A stretch of DNA of 5,782 nucleotides from an uncultured Archangium sp. GTDB lineage: Bacteria; Myxococcota; Myxococcia; Myxococcales; Myxococcaceae. How positions within the stretch are numbered: position 1 is the first letter of the stretch; each line of letters opens with the position of its first letter. The position numbers were made by a program, and so were the translations under genes. The stretch lies in the NCBI GenBank assembly GCA_946479335.1, contig CAMLFP010000357.1, positions 1 to 5,782 on the forward strand, given 5' to 3'. Below the pieces are notes generated by a model. The model was not told the origin of the DNA. It did not search any database and saw only the letters and a program-made list of their open reading frames with translations. Positions 1 to 4,727 of the stretch are shown here, in pieces.

Positions 1-2099
1 CACTGGCACTGCAGCTTGAGCAGCTCGCCGTCGAACATCTTCGGCGCACCGGCGCCGCCGAAGGTTCCGATGACCTCCGTGCCGCTGAGGACCTCGATCG
101 TCGCGTCAGCCCCACCGACCACGCCCGCGTCGGTCGCAGGAGAGGCCAGCAGCGCGCCCGCGTCGGGCGAGGTGACGTAGAAGCCGAACGTCTTCCCTGC
201 GGGGATGGAGATGCCCTGCGGGAACGGGAGCGCCACGGTGGGGCCGGTGCGGTTCGCGTACGTGCCGAGCAACCGCCAGGCGTTCATGTCGGCCTCCGCG
301 CCCGCCGCGCTCTCGGTGCGGAAGTACACCGCGTAGTCGTACGGGCCCGTCGCCGTGCGCACGCTCAAGCCCGACAGCCGCGTCGCTGAGATCGCGTGCA
401 CGTCGAAGGTGAGGCCGTCGACGACGTCGCTGCCGGTGCTGGGCACCGCGAGCTGCGCCGGCGTGATGTAGCCGAGCGTCCCGTTCCAGATGCGCGGCGT
501 GTAGAAGGCGCCGGTGCCCTGCGTGAAGGGGTACTCGAGGCCGACGCCCTGGTAGATTTCGAGGTTGGCGTCGACGGCGTTCAGCGCGCCCTCCTGCGTG
601 CCGTTCGAATAGTTGAGGCTCACGGCGGTCGAGTTGCTGGTCACGTAGAGACCGCGCGAGCCGCCCGCCTCGATGGGGATGTTGAAGGTGTACGGCAGCA
701 GCGCGCCGCCGCCCGTGTACTGCACCGGAACCGAGGCGAGGAGCGTCCACTGCGAGGGGTCCGTCCCCTTCCCCTGGTAGCTGCCCGGCGTCACGTAGAC
801 CTCGACGGTGGTGTTGCCCATGGGCGACGCGGTGATCTCCGTGATGACCAGCGCGTTGAGGGCGTGCACGTCGAACATGTTGCCGCGGTGGTTGTTGCCC
901 GCGTTGTAGCTGTTGATGAGCGAGGTGGCCGCGCCGAGCACGCAGGTCGACTCGCCGCACGTGCCCGCGTTGCAGAGGTCGCACTGACCGACGCCGCCGT
1001 CGCAGTCGCTGCACGCCACGCCGTCGGCCACCGAGAGCACCGTGCACGAGCCGGTGCCGTCGCAGCGGTCGGCCGGGTTGCACTCCACGTCGGTCGCGTC
1101 ACCGCAGGCGTAGCCGGGCATCGCGTAGTTCGGGTTGCACAGGCCCGTGAGGCAGGTGTCGGCGAAGTCGCACTCCGTCGCGTTGGCGTTGCCGCAGGGG
1201 GTGCCGTCGGGCGCGTCGTTGGTGAGGCACGCGCCGAGCCCGTCGCAGGTGTCGGCCACGGTGCACTCGGTGTCGGCGAGATCGCCGCACGGCGCGCCCG
1301 CGTCGGCGATGTGGGCGAGGCACAGGCCGTCGACGCACGTGTCGGCGCCGTTGCATTGCGAGTCGGCCGGGTCACCGCACGCCGTACCGTCGGGGAAGTT
1401 GCGCGGCACGCAGATGCCGGCGCCGTTGCAGGTGTCTGCGCCCGTGCAGTCGGTCGCGCTCTGATCGCCACACGGCGTCTCGGCCGGCGCGAGGTTCGCC
1501 TGACAACGGCCGAAGCCGTCGCACGTGTCGGCGTCGGAGCACGCGGTCACCGAGGCATCGCCGCACGCGACGCCCACCAACTCGTAGCGGGGCTGGCACA
1601 CGCCGCTGAAGCACTGGTCGGGGAGGTCGCACTCGCTGCTCGAGCTGTCGCCGCAGGCGGTGCCGTCCGCCACCGAGGCCGCCACGACGCACTGCCCCTC
1701 CGCGGAGCACGCGTAGGTGTTGCACGCGTCGTCGACGGCGGGCGCACAGGCGCTGCCTTCCGCGGCCTGGTTCACGACGCACTGGCCGTTGAGACAACTG
1801 TCGGCCGCGTCACAGGCGTGGGCGTTCAGATCGCCGCACGGCGTGCCGTCGGGCTGCCCCTCGCAGACGCCCGCCATGCCGCCGCCCGTGGCGCCCTCAC
1901 CGCCGCCCGTCACCGCCGAGCCGCCGCCGGTGCCCGCTGAGCCGCCGCCCGAAACCGTCGAACCGCCTCCGGTCGAGCCGACGCCGCCGCCGGTCGAGGC
2001 GGAGCCTCCACCGGTTCCACCCCCGCCTCCCGGGTTACAACCCGACAGAACAGCGATCACCACCGACACGACGACGCCTTTGTAAGTATTTGAAATCAT
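1..2099 (-). CDS. Modular Cys-rich surface lipoprotein, partial at the 3' end
   Basis: The frame is open from the ATG at 2099-2097 to the left edge, giving 699 residues without a stop. Residues 1-21 are a lipoprotein signal: Lys7, a hydrophobic stretch at 8-18, and the lipobox L18-S-G-C21. Asn22 at +2 does not suggest inner-membrane retention. Next come a Gly-rich heptad linker (29-77), ten Cys-rich units (88-386) and two related beta-rich domains (about 405-545 and 561-699). Each domain starts with F-D-V-H-A (F409, F565). The first also carries P438-G-S-Y-Q and P535-R-I-W-N-G, patterns I know from an unnamed domain common in extracellular proteins of Bacteroidetes and other bacteria. The product should be exported, lipidated and displayed at the cell surface with many disulfides. 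No catalytic motif is visible, so adhesion or binding is only inferred. The ribosome site is weak (GGGA before the ATG). The second domain is nearly complete at the edge, so the true end is probably very close. Confidence 0.9.
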   Translation of the reverse strand, partial: MISNTYKGVVVSVVIAVLSGCNPGGGGGTGGGSASTGGGVGSTGGGSTVSGGGSAGTGGGSAVTGGGEGATGGGMAGVCEGQPDGTPCGDLNAHACDAADSCLNGQCVVNQAAEGSACAPAVDDACNTYACSAEGQCVVAASVADGTACGDSSSSECDLPDQCFSGVCQPRYELVGVACGDASVTACSDADTCDGFGRCQANLAPAETPCGDQSATDCTGADTCNGAGICVPRNFPDGTACGDPADSQCNGADTCVDGLCLAHIADAGAPCGDLADTECTVADTCDGLGACLTNDAPDGTPCGNANATECDFADTCLTGLCNPNYAMPGYACGDATDVECNPADRCDGTGSCTVLSVADGVACSDCDGGVGQCDLCNAGTCGESTCVLGAATSLINSYNAGNNHRGNMFDVHALNALVITEITASPMGNTTVEVYVTPGSYQGKGTDPSQWTLLASVPVQYTGGGALLPYTFNIPIEAGGSRGLYVTSNSTAVSLNYSNGTQEGALNAVDANLEIYQGVGLEYPFTQGTGAFYTPRIWNGTLGYITPAQLAVPSTGSDVVDGLTFDVHAISATRLSGLSVRTATGPYDYAVYFRTESAAGAEADMNAWRLLGTYANRTGPTVALPFPQGISIPAGKTFGFYVTSPDAGALLASPATDAGVVGGADATIEVLSGTEVIGTFGGAGAPKMFDGELLKLQCQ
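3..419 (-). other. Beta-rich extracellular domain, copy 2, ending at the window edge
   Basis: This is residues about 561-699 of the lipoprotein. It repeats the layout of copy 1: F565-D-V-H-A, a Y-A-V-Y-F-R-T strand, a W-R-L-L-G strand, I-P-A-G-K-T-F-G-F-Y-V-T-S, and a closing P686-K-M-F-D-G that matches P-R-I-W-N-G of copy 1. The distance from the first to the last motif is 121 residues here and 126 in copy 1. The copies are clearly diverged, so the duplication is old. The P-G-S-Y turn is replaced by an acidic Ala-rich loop. Cys698 is the only cysteine. Confidence 0.7.
465..887 (-). other. Beta-rich extracellular domain, copy 1
   Basis: This is residues about 405-545 of the lipoprotein. The order of motifs is F409-D-V-H-A, then E-V-Y-V-T-P438-G-S-Y-Q-G, a W-T-L-L segment, a G-L-Y-V-T-S segment, a N-Y-S-N-G-T turn and finally Y-P-F followed by P535-R-I-W-N-G. 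Alternating hydrophobic residues suggest a beta-sandwich. From memory of the family, the same motif order recurs in large secreted proteins of Bacteroidetes, often in tandem, with no assigned function. No cysteines occur here, in contrast to the preceding region. Confidence 0.7.
942..1838 (-). repeat. Ten Cys-rich protein repeats, 30-31 residues each
   Basis: The first cysteine of each unit falls at residues 88, 118, 149, 179, 210, 241, 271, 302, 332 and 363, spacings of 30 or 31 throughout. The usual unit is D-G-T-x-C-G-D, seven residues between the first two cysteines, then C-x-x-A-D-x-C, then four or five residues to the fourth cysteine. The 30/31 difference lies mainly in that last loop (x-x-G versus D-G-x-G). 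Unit 2 has one residue fewer between cysteines two and three. Unit 10 is divergent, with extra cysteines at 366, 373, 376, 381 and 386, and looks like a capping unit. Four cysteines per unit suggest two disulfides each, in an extended rod. The DNA copies are diverged. Confidence 0.9.
1869..2015 (-). repeat. Seven tandem 21-bp units encoding a T-G-G-G-x-x-x linker
   Basis: Residues 29-77 of the lipoprotein are exactly seven heptads, each T-G-G-G-x-x-x except the fourth, which begins with Ser. The variable triplets are SAS, VGS, STV, SAG, SAV, EGA and MAG. In DNA this is 147 bp, seven 21-bp units with no interruption. The units differ at synonymous and variable positions, so they are not a fresh duplication. 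The role inferred is a flexible spacer lifting the Cys-rich part off the membrane. Arrays like this can change copy number by slippage or recombination. Confidence 0.9.
2037..2099 (-). other. Lipoprotein signal peptide and lipobox
   Basis: This segment encodes residues 1-21 of the lipoprotein: a short n-region with one lysine (Lys7), a Val/Ile/Ala-rich core (8-18) and the lipobox L-S-G-C with Cys21 as the predicted lipidated residue. Cleavage by signal peptidase II before Cys21 is expected from the known lipobox rule. The Gly-rich stretch starting at residue 24 is the usual flexible tether after such a site, which supports both the chosen start and the frame. Confidence 0.88.
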
Positions 2100-2216
2100 G
2101 AAATCCCAAGGTTTGAGTTACCGGGCTTTTGTATCAGCAATTCGACCACCGCGAGTGCGTGAAGTCGGCACTCGACGGTCTCGCGCGGGAGTTGCGCGGG
2201 CGAAGCGGGCCCAGAA

Positions 2217-2222
2217 TTGACA
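2217..2222 (+). promoter_or_regulatory. Consensus -35-like TTGACA upstream of the LysM-SGNH gene
   Basis: The hexamer is a perfect sigma-70 -35 consensus, 44 bp before the chosen ATG. The following bases (2238-2248) are almost all G and C, so no -10 match exists at normal spacing. It may be chance, or it may belong to a promoter that depends on an activator. Confidence 0.25.
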
Positions 2223-2254
2223 GCCACGGCGTGGGCGGGCGCGCGCGCCGCGGC

Positions 2255-2266
2255 GAGAAGAGAGGC
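2255..2266 (+). promoter_or_regulatory. Ribosome binding site that decides the LysM-SGNH start
   Basis: The purine run GAGAAGAGAGG sits directly before the ATG at 2267. GAGAAG ends 6 bases before the start, which is good spacing. No similar site precedes the other in-frame ATG at 2129, and the first LysM domain begins two residues after this ATG. Together these favour 2267 as the start. Confidence 0.65.
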
Positions 2267-3271
2267 ATGGCGACCTACTCGGTGAAACCCGGTGACACGC
2301 TCTGGGGCCTCGCGCAGCGCTTCCACACCACCGTCAGCGCGCTGGCGGCGGCGAACCACCTCGCGAACCCCAACGTGTTGATGGTCGGGCAGAAGTTGAA
2401 CATCTCGAGCTTCAACCCGACGCCGGTGAAGCCCGCTGCGCCCGCGAGGCCGAAGCCGGCGGCGAGCACCGCCACCACCTACAAGGTCCGCGCGGGAGAC
2501 ACGCTCGGCGCCATCGCGAAGAAGTTCGGCACCACCGTGTCGGCGCTGGCGAAGCTCAACAACCTCAAGAACGTGAACGTCATCGTGGTCGGCCAGGTGT
2601 TGAAGCTGGGCACGACGAAGCCCACCAGCGCGCCGACGCCGGTGACGAGCCCCACGCCGGCGACTCCCACAAATGGGAATACGATTCCCGCGAATGCGAA
2701 GGTGGCGTTCATCGGCGACAGCCACACCGCGGGCGTGTTCGGCGCGCGGCTGAAGAGCAAGCTGGGCAACTACCTGTCGAACGGCGGCGGAGCGCTCACC
2801 ACGTTCAAGGGCGTGCCCAGCGCGACGACGAACAACTTCCTCAACGGCACGCAGACCAACGCGGGCGGCACCATCTTCTCCACGCCGAGTCTCGCGAGCG
2901 TGCTCTCGAAGAAGCCGAAGGTGCTGGTGGTCGCGCTCGGCACCAATCAACTGAGCGCCTCGAAGACGTGGAACAAGGCGCAGATCCGCGCGGTGCTGAA
3001 GCAGGCCGACGCCGCGGGCACCAGGGTGGTGTGGGTCGGGCCTCCGGACGTGCGCGGGTACAGCAACGAGTTCGTCGACGGCACGCGTGAGGCGGCGTTC
3101 TACGCGGCGCTCAAAGAGGTGAACGCGGAGCGCACCGCGGCGGGCAAGAAGGCGATGACCATCGTCGACTCGCGCAAGTACACGAACCAGAACAACACCG
3201 TCGACCGCGTGCACTTCTCCGGCGCCGCGGCGACGAAGTGGGCCGACGAGGTCTACCAGCAGCTCACGTGA
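2267..3271 (+). CDS. Two LysM domains fused to an SGNH/GDSL-type hydrolase
   Basis: The protein has 334 residues. LysM 1 spans about 3-46 (Y-S-V-K-P-G-D-T-L-W-G ... V-G-Q-K-L-N-I) and LysM 2 about 71-115 (Y-K-V-R-A-G-D-T-L ... V-G-Q-V-L-K-L), separated and followed by Pro/Ala/Thr-rich linkers. Residues 144-334 are an SGNH hydrolase: block I is F-I-G150-D-S152 with the nucleophile Ser152, block III is G225-T-N227-Q, and block V is D313-R-V-H316 supplying the catalytic Asp and His. The usual G-x-N-D of block III is G-T-N-Q here, keeping the oxyanion-hole Asn. LysM domains bind N-acetylglucosamine polymers, so an esterase acting on peptidoglycan or a related acylated glycan is a reasonable inference, but the substrate is not shown. 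Neither this start nor the frame extension back to 2129 offers a signal peptide, which is odd for a wall-binding protein. The stop overlaps the convergent gene by 8 bp. Confidence 0.9.
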   Translation: MATYSVKPGDTLWGLAQRFHTTVSALAAANHLANPNVLMVGQKLNISSFNPTPVKPAAPARPKPAASTATTYKVRAGDTLGAIAKKFGTTVSALAKLNNLKNVNVIVVGQVLKLGTTKPTSAPTPVTSPTPATPTNGNTIPANAKVAFIGDSHTAGVFGARLKSKLGNYLSNGGGALTTFKGVPSATTNNFLNGTQTNAGGTIFSTPSLASVLSKKPKVLVVALGTNQLSASKTWNKAQIRAVLKQADAAGTRVVWVGPPDVRGYSNEFVDGTREAAFYAALKEVNAERTAAGKKAMTIVDSRKYTNQNNTVDRVHFSGAAATKWADEVYQQLT

Positions 3272-3875
3272 GCGACGCGGAGACGGCGGCGATGCCGTCG
3301 ATGACGCGGCTCCACGACTGGAAGTTGCGCGTGTACGTGACGCCCGCGTCGGTCGGCCCCGGCGGCGCGACGACGGAGAGCGGCCGCAGCTCGTGCCCGC
3401 CGATGCGGTGACGTTCGAGGTTGAGCGCCTGCACGTAGGCCTGCGGCTCGGCGGCGACGAAGCCCATCAGCGCGAAGAGCGTCATGTTGAGCCGGTCGGG
3501 CGTCTCGACGAGGTGCGGGCCGTCGAGCAACGTCTCGATCCACGGGCCGATGGCGGCCTCGCGCTCTGCGTGCCGCTGCAGCGAGGCCCACACCACCACG
3601 AAGCCCTGCACCACCTGCACCCGCGCTTGCGCCTCGGCGGCGCCGTACATCTTCTCGCGCATCGCGAGGTGCTCTTCGGCGTCTTGCGCGAAGGGGCCAC
3701 CGAGTGAGGACCACTTCTGTTTCGTCTTCTCCAGCGTCCAGGTCGCGTCGCGTGCCGTCAGCAGCACGTGCGTGAAGTGCAGCGCGGCGCTCTCGAGTTC
3801 CTCAGGGCTGCCCCACATCCGCGCGGTCTTCGTCATGCCGCGCAGACGGTCGCGGAGGTCGTTCTCGAGGATCAC
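3264..3875 (-). CDS. Hypothetical helical protein, last gene of a coupled operon
   Basis: The product has 203 residues and I do not recognise the family. It starts with GTG at 3875-3873. That start overlaps the TGA of the upstream gene as GTGA, a typical translational-coupling junction, so I prefer it over the ATG 13 codons further in. A weak GGTGA lies 4 bases before the GTG. The sequence is mostly amphipathic helix, rich in Ala, Glu, Arg and Leu, with no signal peptide, no cysteine cluster and no clear transmembrane segment. The stretch at about 89-98 (V-V-Q-G-F-V-V-V-W-A) is the most hydrophobic. The last 40 residues are less helical and Pro/Gly-rich. A cytoplasmic location is likely. Codon use is the same as its neighbours. 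Its stop lies inside the 3' end of the LysM-SGNH gene on the other strand. Confidence 0.8.
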   Translation of the reverse strand: MILENDLRDRLRGMTKTARMWGSPEELESAALHFTHVLLTARDATWTLEKTKQKWSSLGGPFAQDAEEHLAMREKMYGAAEAQARVQVVQGFVVVWASLQRHAEREAAIGPWIETLLDGPHLVETPDRLNMTLFALMGFVAAEPQAYVQALNLERHRIGGHELRPLSVVAPPGPTDAGVTYTRNFQSWSRVIDGIAAVSASLT

Positions 3876-4285
3876 AGCGTCACCACGTGTTCGTGTTCTC
3901 CGCCTTCAAGGCACGCGCGCACCAGCGAGGGGATGGAGCCCTTCCCCAGCACCCACTCGGTGGCGACGTCGACCATCAACACCGCTTTCGAACCGTCGGG
4001 CGAGACGATGGCCGGGTTCACCGAGCCGTCTTCGCTCACGCTCATCCACCGCCACCCGCCGAGCTGCACCACCTGATCGCCGACGATGAACGCCAGCGAC
4101 GAGACCTGCCGCGCCTGCGCCGACGCGCCGGGGTTGCGGCGGAGGAACAACAGCACCCGCTCCATCGCTTGGAGGATGACCTGCGGCGCGAAGATGTCTT
4201 TGGCCCACTGCTGCAATGCGCGCTCGGTGGCGAGCTGCAGCTCGGCGAGGTGCTTCTCTGACAACGGCTCGGCGCGGAGGGTCAT
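3872..4285 (-). CDS. Small cytoplasmic protein resembling DUF3806
   Basis: The product has 137 residues. The N-terminal half (about 8-58) is helical and charged. The second half (about 63-127) reads S-L-A-F-I-V-G-D-Q-V-V-Q-L-G-G-W-R-W, then S-P-D-G-S-K-A-V-L-M-V-D-V and a final V-L-G-K-G segment. This order (a helix with a V-G-D step, a G-x-W strand, a D-G turn, a hydrophobic strand, a last helix) resembles what I remember of DUF3806, a bacterial domain without known function. The match is by eye and tentative. There is no signal peptide. The ATG overlaps the stop of the upstream gene as ATGA, and its own TGA overlaps the next start as GTGA, so it is almost certainly co-translated with both neighbours. 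An AGAGG 11 bases before the ATG could serve as a ribosome site. Confidence 0.82.
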   Translation of the reverse strand: MTLRAEPLSEKHLAELQLATERALQQWAKDIFAPQVILQAMERVLLFLRRNPGASAQARQVSSLAFIVGDQVVQLGGWRWMSVSEDGSVNPAIVSPDGSKAVLMVDVATEWVLGKGSIPSLVRACLEGGEHEHVVTL

Positions 4286-4689
4286 TGCGCGATGAACCTC
4301 TTCGCCTTGCGGTCGTAGACCCAGACCATCGTGCCGCCGTCTTGCACGCCGGTGAGCGCCACGCCGCCGTCGACGTCAGTCACGCGCAGCCCGTCGGCGA
4401 TGAGCAGCTCGCGCTCGGAGCCCGACTTCAGGTTCTTCTCCACCGCGTGCGCCGGGGCGTTGATGTTGTGCAGCAGCACCAACCCTTCCTTGTCGTCGGT
4501 GAGGTCGATGACTTCGAGCGTGAAGTCTGCGCTCACCTGCATGAACGGCCGCCACTTCGCCTTGGCCGAGTCGCGCACCTTGAGCACGCGCGCGCCGTCT
4601 TTCTGCACGGTCAGCGACGCGCGCTCCTGCACGTCGGAGACGCCTCCGTCTTGCGCCAGCACCGCCGAGACCACGAGCGCCATCAACAT
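4282..4689 (-). CDS. Small exported protein of unknown function, first gene of the operon
   Basis: The product has up to 135 residues. It begins with a very short signal-like segment, M-L-M-A-L-V-V-S-A-V-L-A, with probable cleavage after Ala12 before Q-D-G-G. The n-region has no basic residue. The in-frame codons just upstream would give R-H-R-R, but there is no ATG, GTG or TTG before the TAG at 4716-4714. The mature part is charged and predicted beta-rich, with no cysteines and no lipobox, so a soluble periplasmic or secreted protein is likely. I do not recognise the family. The start is uncertain between the ATG at 4689 and the one at 4683: an AGG lies 3 bases before the first and 9 before the second, so the second has better spacing. 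Its TGA overlaps the next start as ATGA. Confidence 0.78.
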   Translation of the reverse strand: MLMALVVSAVLAQDGGVSDVQERASLTVQKDGARVLKVRDSAKAKWRPFMQVSADFTLEVIDLTDDKEGLVLLHNINAPAHAVEKNLKSGSERELLIADGLRVTDVDGGVALTGVQDGGTMVWVYDRKAKRFIAQ

Positions 4690-4727
4690 GCGCCTGTGTC
4701 TAGTCAGTTTCGGCTATAGGCGCGCGC
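4690..4727. promoter_or_regulatory. 38-bp divergent promoter gap with a CTATAG palindrome
   Basis: Only 38 bp separate the start codon of the minus-strand operon from that of proS. The palindrome CTATAG at 4714-4719 lies within GGCTATAGGC and gives a TATAGG -10-like hexamer for proS (4715-4720), seven bases before its ATG, and TATAGC on the other strand. If TATAGG is the proS -10, its transcript would have almost no leader. The AGG at 4718-4720 could instead be a minimal ribosome site with 7-base spacing. Both readings cannot easily hold at once. Any -35 element for either gene must lie in or close to the opposite gene. Confidence 0.4.

Larger units (their letters stand above)
2100..2266. promoter_or_regulatory. 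Divergent intergenic region between the lipoprotein and LysM-SGNH genes
   Basis: These 167 bp must carry the promoters of two genes that point away from each other. The part near the lipoprotein start (2100-2140) is relatively AT-rich, and on the minus strand contains a possible extended -10, TG-A-TACAAA, about 40 bp before the ATG, without a good -35. The part near the LysM gene is very GC-rich. A perfect TTGACA lies at 2217-2222 on the plus strand, but no -10-like hexamer sits 16-18 bp after it. I see no clear operator, riboswitch or terminator. A plus-strand reading frame is open from 2129 into the LysM gene, but its peptide has no signal or domain. Confidence 0.4.

Noticed and set aside
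106..1797. Several minus-strand open frames in the two other frames of the lipoprotein gene
   Set aside because: They give Arg- or Ala/Thr-rich nonsense peptides inside a gene with a continuous, motif-bearing frame. They are shadows.
396..1940. A 514-codon open frame on the plus strand, antisense to the lipoprotein
   Set aside because: It encodes a low-complexity Val/Ala/Arg/Gly-rich peptide with no domain. It is kept open by the GC bias and Cys-rich repeat structure of the real gene, whose lipobox and motifs are clear.
2129..2266. A 46-codon upstream extension of the LysM-SGNH gene from the ATG at 2129
   Set aside because: The extension is Arg/Gly-rich without a signal peptide or domain, and no ribosome site precedes it. 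A purine-rich site directly precedes the ATG at 2267.
2675..2689. Inverted repeat GGGAAT-ACG-ATTCCC
   Set aside because: It lies inside the Pro/Thr/Asn linker of the LysM-SGNH gene, its 6-bp stem is too short and no T-run follows. It is probably chance, not a terminator or operator.
3484..4261. Plus-strand open frames of 100-200 codons across the minus-strand operon
   Set aside because: They lack ribosome sites and recognisable composition. The minus-strand genes overlap start to stop in a coherent operon and have normal protein composition.
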